DNA of 6,137 nt from contig JAVVHH010000187.1 in the NCBI GenBank assembly GCA_032249615.1, positions 1 through 6,137 of the forward strand, written 5' to 3'. This document shows positions 1-6,043 of the stretch, one piece after another. The stretch comes from JAVVHH01 sp032249615 (lineage in GTDB: Bacteria; Pseudomonadota; Alphaproteobacteria; Acetobacterales; Acetobacteraceae). Made by a program: the position numbers and the translations under genes. The notes under the pieces are model-generated. The model was not told where the DNA came from. It worked only from the letters and a program-made list of their open reading frames with translations, and ran no database searches. Numbering within the stretch: the first letter of the stretch is position 1; each line of letters opens with the position of its first letter.

Positions 1-5
1 CCGAG

Positions 6-23
6 TGTAAACCGAACTAGACA
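6..23. promoter_or_regulatory. Candidate PpsR/CrtJ operator, TGT-N12-ACA
   Basis: The bases read TGT, then exactly 12 bases, then ACA. This is the core operator pattern of the PpsR/CrtJ aerobic repressors of photosynthesis genes in purple bacteria, and the last spacer base is the G often found before ACA. The site lies past the 3' end of the bch operon, so it would most naturally serve a leftward gene beyond the window edge. A six-base match with fixed spacing can arise by chance; the support comes from its position beside bch genes. No regulator gene is visible here. Confidence 0.45.
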
Positions 24-33
24 GTCGTGAGAA

Positions 34-48
34 GGGCTCCTTTAGCCC
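34..48 (-). terminator. Possible weak terminator hairpin after the bch operon
   Basis: On the minus strand GGGCT, a five-base loop AAAGG, and AGCCC form a perfect 5-bp stem, followed by TTCTC. The hairpin includes the stop codon of the last gene. The stem is short and the T-run is poor, so it may be only an attenuating structure, or transcription may read on to the left. Confidence 0.3.
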
Positions 49-263
49 CAGCGCCACCGAAGATCGACGAGATGCGCTAGACCTGCCCCGAGCAAGCTCA
101 GGCCGACCCAGGCAAGCGCCCCGTCGGCTAGCGCCAAGCGCATGGCGACCAGCAGCATGAACCCGGCTAGCAAGTTCGGCAGGATGCGGGCGCGGCCGAG
201 CACGGCCAGCAACACGGACTCCAGAACGACGAGCACCAGGATACCGTCGACCATCAGCGTCAC
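42..263 (-). CDS. Small hydrophobic membrane protein downstream of bchO
   Basis: This encodes a protein of 73 residues, or 70 if ATG at 254 is used. I do not recognise the family. Nearly the whole chain is hydrophobic, with stretches at about residues 7-23, 31-45 and 49-67. Short charged turns separate them (RAR near 24-26, a lone Arg near 43, LAD near 45-47) and the tail is basic, DLRWRWG. This suggests two or three membrane helices and no soluble domain. I chose GTG at 263 because it overlaps the bchO stop as GTGA, like the other junctions of this operon, and has GGAG about 11 bases upstream. The alternative ATG lies nine bases downstream. Overlap with bchO argues that it is a real, co-translated gene. 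A role in pigment synthesis or photosystem assembly is inferred only from position. Confidence 0.65.
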   Translation of the reverse strand: MTLMVDGILVLVVLESVLLAVLGRARILPNLLAGFMLLVAMRLALADGALAWVGLSLLGAGLAHLVDLRWRWG

Positions 264-1120
264 AGGATGCCGAGCTCCGCGGCGAACGCGTCGATGAGGT
301 TCGCGATCGCCGCCGGGTCCTCCTCGTGCGCCAGGTGTCCGAGGCCGGGCAGGCCGACGTAGCGGCCTTTCTGCACCTGCGCCGCGACCTCCTCGGATTG
401 GGTCGGCGGCACCGTCCGGTCGTTCTCGCCGGCGATCAGCAGCACGGGAATTTCGATCCGCGCGAAATTGCCGGTCAGCGAGGGCAAGTCCCAATGCGCC
501 ATCATCCCGAGCGCGGCGGCGGCGTGGCTGCGCCGGGTCACGACCCGCTGATAGAGACGGACGCCTTCCGCGTCGACGCGCGACCCGGTGGCGGCCAGCA
601 GCCGCTCGACCACCCCCCGGTCCCGCGCCCGCCAGGCGAACAAGTCCGGTAAGCCCGGCAGTCCGGTGAGCAACTTGGCGAGCGGCGAGAAAAGCTGGCC
701 CGCCATGCCGCCCAGCGGCAGCAGCGCGCCGTTCAGCCCGATCAGCCCCCGCGGCGCCACCTGCCCGTCGAGCAGCATGCGGACCAGGATCGGCGCGCCG
801 GCGGAGTGCCCCGCCGCCAGCACGGGCGTGAGATCCAGCGTCCAGAGCAGCGTCTGCAGCGCCCGCGCCATGCCGGGCAGCGACAGCCGGCTGGTCGCCG
901 GCGCATCCGTGTAGCCGTGACCCGGCAGATCGGGAGCGACCACCGTGAAGTGCGCGGTCAGCAGCGGCAGCAACCCGCGCCAGGAATGGGTTGCCGCTCC
1001 CGTCCCGTGCAGCATCAGCAGCACCGGACCCTCTCCCGCCACCTGCACGTGCCATTCGAGGCCGCCCGCGCGCACGAAGCGGCTCCATTCGCGGTTCGGC
1101 CAGCCGGCGAGGTCCTTCAT
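260..1120 (-). CDS. bchO: BchO, alpha/beta-hydrolase-fold protein of the magnesium chelatase operon
   Basis: The product has 286 residues, a usual length for BchO. An HGTG oxyanion-hole motif lies at 38-41. The nucleophile elbow GHSAG is at 104-108, with Ser106. AGEND near 230-234 carries the probable acid Asp234, and GLGHLAHEE carries the probable His262. A catalytic triad is therefore present. BchO genes typically follow bchI and bchD in purple bacteria and are annotated as a magnesium-chelatase accessory protein or putative hydrolase. The actual reaction is not established, and no signal peptide is seen. The ATG overlaps the bchD stop (ATGA), implying translational coupling. The family call rests on sequence type plus operon position; sequence alone would give only 'alpha/beta hydrolase'. 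Confidence 0.9.
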   Translation of the reverse strand: MKDLAGWPNREWSRFVRAGGLEWHVQVAGEGPVLLMLHGTGAATHSWRGLLPLLTAHFTVVAPDLPGHGYTDAPATSRLSLPGMARALQTLLWTLDLTPVLAAGHSAGAPILVRMLLDGQVAPRGLIGLNGALLPLGGMAGQLFSPLAKLLTGLPGLPDLFAWRARDRGVVERLLAATGSRVDAEGVRLYQRVVTRRSHAAAALGMMAHWDLPSLTGNFARIEIPVLLIAGENDRTVPPTQSEEVAAQVQKGRYVGLPGLGHLAHEEDPAAIANLIDAFAAELGIL

Positions 1121-2772
1121 GCCCCGCTGCGAACCAAGCCGGAGATCGCCGACGCACCGGCGAACGGCAGCGGCACGTAGCGCCCGCCCATCGCCTCGGC
1201 GATCCGCCGCGCCGCCGGGGCCGGACGCATCGAACTATCGACCAGCAGCGCGCGATAGCCGGCGGCGCGGATTTGGCGCGCGGCGGCCTCGGCATCCCGC
1301 TCGGCAGCGGGGCGGCCACCCTGCCCGTCCCGGCCGACATTGGCGCTGCCATCGGTCAGCACGACGATCGCCGGCGTGCCCCCGCGTCGGCGAATGCTGT
1401 CGGCCAGCGCAAACCCGGCATCGAGCCCCAGCGCCAACGGCGTCCCCCCGCCGCCCGGCAGCCCGGCCAGGCTCCGCTTGGCCCGCGCCAGCGCGCGCGT
1501 CGGCGGCAACACGAGTTCGGCGGTGCGGCCCCGGAACGCGATCAACGCCACCTGGTCGCGCCGCACATAGCAATCGGCCAGCAACAGCTGCACCGCCCCC
1601 TTCGCCTCCGCCAGCCGCCCGAGCGCCTGCGACCCGGAGGCGTCGACGAGGAAGATGGTGGTGCTCTCCGTCCGCGGCTGGCGGCGAACGATGCGCAGGT
1701 CGCCCGGCCGGATGGCGAGCGCGAGGCCGTGATGCTCGCGCAGCCGCTGAAACGGCAGCGCTGCGCGGATCGTGTCGAGCAGCGCCAGGCGGTTGCCGCC
1801 GCGCGGATCGCCCGGGCGGACCCCGGCGGGGCGGCCGCGGGTGCCCTGGCGGCGCAGCACGCCGGAGCGCCCCTGGTTGCCGGTGCGGGTGTCTCGCCCG
1901 CCGCCGGCGAGGCGCGCGAGCAGGTCGGGCGGCAGGGCGGCCAGGGCGGCCTGGAGAACGATGTCGTCCATCGTGCCGGCGCCGGGCTCCGGCTCATCCT
2001 CGGACGGCGCCTGGTCGGGCTCGGGCGGCGGCGGCTCGGGGGGTGGGGCCGGGAGCGCCGTTGCCCGCGGCGCCAGCACCAGGCGGCCGGCCAGTGCGGC
2101 GTCGTCGGCGTCCACCATCGTGCGGCCCGCCAACGCGGCGGCGGCCCGCGCGGCGCGCAGCGCGAACAGCGGCGCCCGCAGGCTATCGATCCCGAGGGCC
2201 GCCGCGGTCTGGCAGAGCGCCTCGACCAGCTCCGCCGGCACGCTCACTCGCGGCAGCAGCGCCCGGGCGGCCAGCACGTCACCCTCCAGCTCCGGCGCGG
2301 GCTCGCGCGGGTCGAGGCGGAAGGCGAGCCGGTCCAGCAGCGATGGGGGCACGCTCTCGTCGGGGCCGATCCCTTCGTCGAACAGGATAGCGGCGATGCG
2401 GGCCGGGTCGCGCCGCGTGATCCCGTCGCGCTCCATGCGGATCTCGCCCGCCTCCAGCGCGCCGGCGATGCTGGCCGCGGTGTGCGCCGGCAACCGTTCG
2501 GCCGAGGCCAGCAGGACGACCCCGCCATCGGCTTCAGCGAGCACGCCCCTCTGGGCGCGGACGCCGTGACCGAGCAGCGTGGCGCCGAGATCGAGGCCGC
2601 CCAGCAACCGGTCGTCGCCGATCCCGAGCGGGATGCGGCGGAACGGGACGCCGTGCGGCAGCAGCGCCCGCAACTCGTCGAGCCAGCGGTCGCGGGCCGG
2701 TCCGGGCGGCCCCCGCAGAACGGCGCCGCCGAGGCCAGCCGGATCGACGGCCAGCAGCGCCGCCGCGCTCAT
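1117..2772 (-). CDS. bchD: Magnesium chelatase subunit D (BchD)
   Basis: BchD has 551 residues. It pairs with BchI in a two-tiered AAA+ ring that drives BchH to insert Mg2+ into protoporphyrin IX in the cytoplasm. Residues 1 to about 235 form a degenerate AAA+ domain: where BchI has Walker A, this has GPPGPARDRW with no P-loop lysine, as is usual for proteobacterial BchD. A proline- and acid-rich linker covers about 240-265 and a basic, glycine-rich stretch about 285-330. A C-terminal von Willebrand A domain (about 370-551) has a complete MIDAS metal site: DASGS (Asp377, Ser379, Ser381), Thr444 in GGGTPL, and Asp474 in LTDG. The frame is open 107 codons further upstream, but that part lies inside bchI and is arginine/alanine-rich shadow. 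The start MSAAALL overlaps the bchI stop (ATGA). Confidence 0.96.
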   Translation of the reverse strand: MSAAALLAVDPAGLGGAVLRGPPGPARDRWLDELRALLPHGVPFRRIPLGIGDDRLLGGLDLGATLLGHGVRAQRGVLAEADGGVVLLASAERLPAHTAASIAGALEAGEIRMERDGITRRDPARIAAILFDEGIGPDESVPPSLLDRLAFRLDPREPAPELEGDVLAARALLPRVSVPAELVEALCQTAAALGIDSLRAPLFALRAARAAAALAGRTMVDADDAALAGRLVLAPRATALPAPPPEPPPPEPDQAPSEDEPEPGAGTMDDIVLQAALAALPPDLLARLAGGGRDTRTGNQGRSGVLRRQGTRGRPAGVRPGDPRGGNRLALLDTIRAALPFQRLREHHGLALAIRPGDLRIVRRQPRTESTTIFLVDASGSQALGRLAEAKGAVQLLLADCYVRRDQVALIAFRGRTAELVLPPTRALARAKRSLAGLPGGGGTPLALGLDAGFALADSIRRRGGTPAIVVLTDGSANVGRDGQGGRPAAERDAEAAARQIRAAGYRALLVDSSMRPAPAARRIAEAMGGRYVPLPFAGASAISGLVRSGA

Positions 2773-3785
2773 GCCGTGAAAAGTTCTTCGACCGCGCGGC
2801 TCACTCTGGTGGTCGACACCGCGTCGTCCAGCGGGTCGCGCCGCAGGCGGTGGCGCAGCGCGGAGGGCGCGATCTGCACGACGTGCGCGCGCTCGACCCG
2901 GTCGGCGCCGGACAGCGCCGCCAGCGCCCGGGCCGCGCGCATGAGGGTCAGCTCGCCGCGCAGCCCGTCCGTGCCGAGCCGCAGGCAGAGCTTGGCCGCG
3001 TCCTCCAGCACGTCGTCCGGCACCTCGACCCCGCCGATCCGGCTCCGCGCCGCCACGATGCTGTCGCGCAGCCCGTCCTCGGCCGCCCGCCACTCGGCCG
3101 CGACGCCCGCCGGGTCCCGGTCGAATTGGTCCCGGCGGCGGACGATGAGGATGCGGGTCGCGATGTCCTCCGGCGTGCGGACCTCGACGCTCAGGCCGAA
3201 CCGGTCGAGCAATTGCGGGCGCAACTCGCCCTCCTCCGGGTTGCCGCTGCCCACGAGCACGAAGCGGGCAGGGTGGCGCACGCTCAGGCCCTCGCGCTCC
3301 ACCACGTTCTCGCCCGACGCGGCGACGTCGATCAGCAGGTCGACCAGGTGGTCCTCCAGCAGGTTGACCTCGTCGATGTAGAGAAAGCCGCGGTTGGCGC
3401 GGGCGAGCAGGCCCGGTTCGAAGGCCTTTTCACCGCGAACCAGGGCCCGCTCGAGGTCGAGCGCGCCGACGACCCGGTCTTCCGTGGCGCCGAGCGGCAG
3501 ATCCACCACCGGCACTCGCGCGCTGGTCGCCTCCGAACGGCCCGCAGCCCGGCACTCGTCGCAGGCGGCATCGGGCTGAGCGGGATCGCAGTGGTAGCGG
3601 CAGCCGGCGATCGCCTGCATCGGCGGCAGCAGCGCGGCCAGCGCGCGAACCGCGGTGGATTTCCCGGTGCCGCGGTCCCCGAAGGCCAGCACGCCGCCGA
3701 CGGACGGATCGACGGCCGCGATCAGCAGCGCGCGTTTCATTTCCTCCTGACCGGCGATGGCCGAGAACGGAAAAGTCTCACGCAT
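2769..3785 (-). CDS. bchI: Magnesium chelatase ATPase subunit I (BchI)
   Basis: BchI has 338 residues. It is the active AAA+ ATPase of magnesium chelatase, working with BchD and BchH at the first committed step to bacteriochlorophyll. Walker A is GDRGTGKS (36-43), Walker B FLYIDE (134-139), and sensor 1 lies in GSGNPEE (Asn182). The arginine finger is probably Arg195 in RPQLLDRFG, and sensor 2 Arg276 in DGLRGELT. Pieces such as FPFSAI.GQE, VVDLPLG..EDRVVGALD and HPARFVLVGSGNPEEG are nearly diagnostic. An extra feature is a four-cysteine cluster, Cys62-X3-Cys66-X8-Cys75-X2-Cys78, between Walker A and the VVDLPLG block. I chose ATG at 3785 because AAGAG lies nine bases upstream; an in-frame TTG at 3794 would add three residues. 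The stop overlaps bchD. Confidence 0.97.
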   Translation of the reverse strand: MRETFPFSAIAGQEEMKRALLIAAVDPSVGGVLAFGDRGTGKSTAVRALAALLPPMQAIAGCRYHCDPAQPDAACDECRAAGRSEATSARVPVVDLPLGATEDRVVGALDLERALVRGEKAFEPGLLARANRGFLYIDEVNLLEDHLVDLLIDVAASGENVVEREGLSVRHPARFVLVGSGNPEEGELRPQLLDRFGLSVEVRTPEDIATRILIVRRRDQFDRDPAGVAAEWRAAEDGLRDSIVAARSRIGGVEVPDDVLEDAAKLCLRLGTDGLRGELTLMRAARALAALSGADRVERAHVVQIAPSALRHRLRRDPLDDAVSTTRVSRAVEELFTA

Positions 3786-3798
3786 GGGCAGCAACTCT

Positions 3799-3822
3799 TG
3801 TCACGTTGGCTCGTGATATCAC
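3799..3822. promoter_or_regulatory. Overlapping inverted repeats upstream of bchI
   Basis: Within the 82-base gap before bchI, TCACG (3801-3805) and CGTGA (3812-3816) form a perfect inverted repeat around six bases. The right arm continues into the perfect 10-bp palindrome GTGATATCAC (3813-3822), giving three alternating TCAC/GTGA half-sites. The array ends 13 bases before the bchI start codon, overlapping where a promoter or leader should be. A TGT with PpsR-like spacing is present at 3799, but the partner triplet is TGA rather than ACA, so I do not call it a PpsR site. An operator function is inferred from symmetry and place. I see no convincing -35/-10 pair in the gap. Confidence 0.35.
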
Positions 3823-3867
3823 CCGTTGTTCCCGCTGGCGATGGGGGCGCGGGTCTCAGGATGGGCG

Positions 3868-4854
3868 TCAGGAGGGGGGCGGGCAAGGCATCCAAAGGCT
3901 GACGGCCGTGCCGCCCGCCACCTTGGTCTTGAGCGTCGCGCCCAACTGACGGGCAAGGCTGCGCACGATCGTGAGCCCGGCCGATTGGCTCGCGCCCCGA
4001 TCTTCCGGCATCCCGATCCCGTCATCTTCGACCGAGACGCGCAGCTCGGTCCCGGTGTCGCGCACCAGCCGGACCACCACCTGCCCGGCGGTGCGGCCGA
4101 CGAAGGCGTGGGCGAGCGCGTTCATCAGCAACTCGTGGACGATCAGGCCGAGCGGCACCGCCGTGGCGAGCGGGACGAACAGCGTGCCCGGCGCGTGCAC
4201 CTCGATGGCGACGCCGCGATCCTGCTGCGCGAGCACCAGCCGGCGCACCAGGGCGCCGAGATCGAACCGCGCCGACGACCCGGCGTCCCAGATCTGCTGC
4301 TGCGCCAACGCCATCGTCGCGGCTCGCGAGGCGGCAACCCGAAGCGCCGCCTTGACCGCCGGGTCGACGGCGCGGCTGGCCTGCACGCTCAGCAGGGAGG
4401 CGAACACCTGGGCGTTGTTCTTCACCCGGTGGTGCAGCTCCTGCATCACGGCGGCCTTCTCGTCCATGTCGCGCTGGCGCTCGGCCTGCGCAACCTTGAA
4501 ATCCGTGATGTCGGTCATGCAGCCGATGAACCCGGCGAACACCCCGGTCCGGTCAAGCCGGGGCACGCCCGTCGCCAGCATGGCGCGCCAGGCCCCATCG
4601 TGGCGGCGCATGCGGAACTCGAGTCGGAACGGGCTGCGGGAGGCGAACGTCGCCGCCAGCGCCGCGGCCCGCGCCGGCTCGTCCTCCGGATGCACGCCGA
4701 CCGTCCAACCGGAATCGACCTCCTCCTCGTGCGTGCGCCCGGTGAAATCGAGCCAGACCTTATTGACGTAGATCCAGCTGCCGCTCGCGTCGGCGCACCA
4801 GATCAGGCACGGCAGATTGTTCAGCAACTGCCGAACGCGGTATTTGCGGAGCAT
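3868..4854 (-). CDS. PAS-domain sensor histidine kinase, HisKA_2/HWE type
   Basis: The product has 328 residues, with no signal peptide or membrane segment, so it should be cytoplasmic. An N-terminal PAS domain covers about 8-118 (CLIWCADASGSWIYVN, EFRMRRHDGAWR, GCMTDITDFK). A charged, probably coiled linker runs from 119 to 137. The phosphoacceptor motif ELHHRVKNN is at 139-147; the histidine is His141 or His142, with His142 favoured by alignment to HRxKN of HWE kinases. The ATPase domain has an N-box HELLMNALAHAF (240-251), a G1 box EDDGIGMP (276-283) and late glycines in GLTIVRSL and GGTAVSLW. The PAS domain lacks a LOV-type NCRFLQ motif and no bound cofactor can be deduced. The start ATG overlaps the upstream regulator's stop (TGATG), so the two are a likely cognate pair. 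The signal and output target are unknown. Confidence 0.9.
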   Translation of the reverse strand: MLRKYRVRQLLNNLPCLIWCADASGSWIYVNKVWLDFTGRTHEEEVDSGWTVGVHPEDEPARAAALAATFASRSPFRLEFRMRRHDGAWRAMLATGVPRLDRTGVFAGFIGCMTDITDFKVAQAERQRDMDEKAAVMQELHHRVKNNAQVFASLLSVQASRAVDPAVKAALRVAASRAATMALAQQQIWDAGSSARFDLGALVRRLVLAQQDRGVAIEVHAPGTLFVPLATAVPLGLIVHELLMNALAHAFVGRTAGQVVVRLVRDTGTELRVSVEDDGIGMPEDRGASQSAGLTIVRSLARQLGATLKTKVAGGTAVSLWMPCPPPS

Positions 4855-5273
4855 CAGAGCGCGCCGACAGGAAGCGCGAAGTAGCTGGGGATGGCGGTCG
4901 TGCCCCCGTTCTGGATCTCCTCGAGCGCCGCCAGCAGCCATTCGGATTGGAACGGCTTGGACAGGCAGCCATGCCCCGCCCGGGCCCGGGCGCGCACTTC
5001 GGCCGGGTTGCCGGTGGCGAACAGGATCAGCATCGGCGTCGACACCGCGAGCTGCTCGGCCAGCACGATCCCGTCGTCGCCGCCGGCCAGGCGCACGTCG
5101 ATCACCGCGATGTCGGGTTCGAGCGTCCGCGCGATCTCGAGCGCCGGCCCCGGCCGGTCCGCGATCCCGCAGACGACATAGCCCGCCTCCGTCAGCACGT
5201 CTTCCAGCGTCAGGGCGACGAGCGCCTCGTCTTCCACGATCAGCACGCGCCTGGTCATTCGTCGCCTGGTCAT
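4854..5273 (-). CDS. Single-domain CheY-like response regulator
   Basis: The product has 139 residues and is a lone receiver domain. Acidic residues Glu14 and Asp15 sit in LIVEDE. The phosphoacceptor is Asp59 in AVIDVRL, the switch Thr87 in FATGNP, and Lys106 in LSKPF. About 20 C-terminal residues after the last helix resemble no output domain, so it would act through protein contact or phosphotransfer, probably with the kinase that follows with a one-base overlap. Starts are ambiguous. ATG at 5273 overlaps the methyltransferase stop (ATGA) and has GGAG six bases upstream, so I chose it. ATG at 5258, giving MTRRVLIVEDE, matches the usual domain edge and is a near copy of the first. A further ATG at 5288 lies inside the methyltransferase gene and is less likely. 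Confidence 0.9.
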   Translation of the reverse strand: MTRRRMTRRVLIVEDEALVALTLEDVLTEAGYVVCGIADRPGPALEIARTLEPDIAVIDVRLAGGDDGIVLAEQLAVSTPMLILFATGNPAEVRARARAGHGCLSKPFQSEWLLAALEEIQNGGTTAIPSYFALPVGAL

Positions 5274-5276
5274 TCG
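5247..5276 (-). repeat. 15-bp tandem duplication at the response regulator start
   Basis: Two adjacent 15-base units, 5247-5261 and 5262-5276, match at 14 of 15 positions; on the minus strand each begins CGAATGACCAGGCG. Each carries an ATG in the same frame, so the encoded N-terminus repeats MTRRR then MTRRV. The upstream copy also holds the methyltransferase stop codon. The unit length is a multiple of three, so copy number could change without breaking the regulator. Confidence 0.85.
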
Positions 5277-6031
5277 CCGCTCCGCCAATCGCGTGTCTGC
5301 CGTTCCAAATCTTCGACGACGTTGATCGACCGGCCGAACGCGGCGGCGATCGCAGGCACCACCGCGTTGCCCAATGATCTCACGCGGTCCACCCGTCCGG
5401 GAAACCCATCATCCACTCGACGAACGCAGGGTTCAGCAGGCCACCCACCAAATCGTTCAGCTGGCAGGAGGCGCGCGCGGCGCGTTGTGACGCGCTGCCG
5501 CACTTCCAATCGCGCGCGAGCGGGGTGGGCAGAGATGTCGCGCGCGAGGAGGAACAGCCGGTTCCGCCGGTGCGGGGCGCCGGCATGGACAGCACCCACC
5601 ACGAATGCCCAGCTGGCGTAGTCGAGTGCCGCCAGGTCGCCGATGACTTGGTCCGCTCCCCGAGTTCGCAAGCTAGGGACGTTCTCAACGATGACCCAAC
5701 GCGGTCGGCATGCCCCGACGATCCGCGCCATCTCCCGCCACAGCCCGCTTCGGGGTCCGTCGAGCCCGGCATGCGTGCCGGCGAGGCTGATGTCCTGGCA
5801 GGGGAAGCCCCCTGCGACGAGGAACGGCGAGATGCCGTCCCGCTGCAGGCACTCGCCGTCGAGCGCTCGGATGTCCGGGTAGATCGGGATGCCGGGCCAG
5901 TGCCGCGCAAGCAGGCGCTGGCAGAATTCGTCGGTTTCGCAGAACGCGAGGGTTCGAAAGCCGGCCCAGTGCAAGCCGAGGCTGACGCCGCCGATACCGC
6001 TGAACAAGTCAAGAACGCCACGCTCCTGCAT
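5270..6031 (-). CDS. C5-cytosine DNA methyltransferase, probably frame-damaged in its recognition region
   Basis: The open frame gives 253 residues from ATG 6031, or 266 from a TTG at 6070. The ATG fits because motif I sits right at the N-terminus. Motif I is LDLFSGIGG (7-15) and motif II CETD (31-34). The catalytic GGFPCQ carries Cys78, motif VI is VIVENVPS with Glu116, and motif VIII is HRRNRLFLLA (154-163). Motif X is RSLGNAVVP (218-226). These predict S-adenosylmethionine-dependent methylation of cytosine C5, in the short type common in phages and solitary methylases. Residues about 168-214 look unlike any family member, being arginine/alanine-rich. The family-like sequence for this region is in another frame of the same strand (5383-5535), so the real product may be misfolded or of altered specificity. 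Base composition looks less GC-biased than bchD, hinting at transfer. No restriction endonuclease is in the window. Confidence 0.8.
   Translation of the reverse strand: MQERGVLDLFSGIGGVSLGLHWAGFRTLAFCETDEFCQRLLARHWPGIPIYPDIRALDGECLQRDGISPFLVAGGFPCQDISLAGTHAGLDGPRSGLWREMARIVGACRPRWVIVENVPSLRTRGADQVIGDLAALDYASWAFVVGAVHAGAPHRRNRLFLLARDISAHPARARLEVRQRVTTRRARLLPAERFGGWPAEPCVRRVDDGFPGRVDRVRSLGNAVVPAIAAAFGRSINVVEDLERQTRDWRSGE
5380..5535 (-). pseudogene. Displaced recognition-region segment of the methyltransferase, in another frame
   Basis: Read one base later than the main methyltransferase frame, this stretch gives 51 codons and then a TGA at 5380-5382. Its pieces LPTPLARDWKCGSASQ, LNDLVGGLLNP and AFVEWMMGFPDGWT are the signature of the region between motifs VIII and X in phage-type cytosine methyltransferases (PTPxARDWK, LNxxVGGxLNPxxVEWxMGxPxGWT). 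The main frame here is unrelated sequence. This is therefore real, displaced coding sequence of the same gene rather than a chance frame. It implies one frame change near 5536-5546 and another near 5380-5395. Whether these are mutations or read errors cannot be told from one sequence. Confidence 0.75.
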
Positions 6032-6043
6032 CAGGAACGAACG

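Noticed and set aside
42..1352. A 436-codon minus-strand frame running through bchO into the small membrane protein
   Set aside because: Only its last 73 codons look like protein; the rest is a shadow of bchO and bchD with low-complexity composition.
2773..3093. N-terminal extension of BchD by 107 residues
   Set aside because: It lies inside bchI, has shadow composition, and the ATG overlapping the bchI stop gives the normal BchD N-terminus.
991..3381. A 796-codon open frame on the plus strand opposite bchD and bchI
   Set aside because: It is arginine/alanine/proline/glycine-rich without any recognisable domain, and lies fully opposite two well-identified genes. Such long antisense frames are normal in very GC-rich coding DNA.
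3799..3816. PpsR/CrtJ site upstream of bchI
   Set aside because: TGT is present but the triplet at the right spacing is TGA rather than ACA, with two mismatches. The symmetry there is better described by the TCAC/GTGA repeats.
4480..4854. LOV-type blue-light sensor in the kinase
   Set aside because: The PAS domain has no NCRFLQ-like flavin-binding cysteine motif, so light sensing is not supported by sequence.
3826..4884. A 352-codon plus-strand frame opposite the kinase
   Set aside because: It is rich in His, Arg, Gly and Pro with no motifs and lies opposite a confident gene.
4855..4941. N-terminal extension of the histidine kinase by 29 residues
   Set aside because: It overlaps the receiver gene and has no domain content; the ATG at 4854 places the PAS domain normally.
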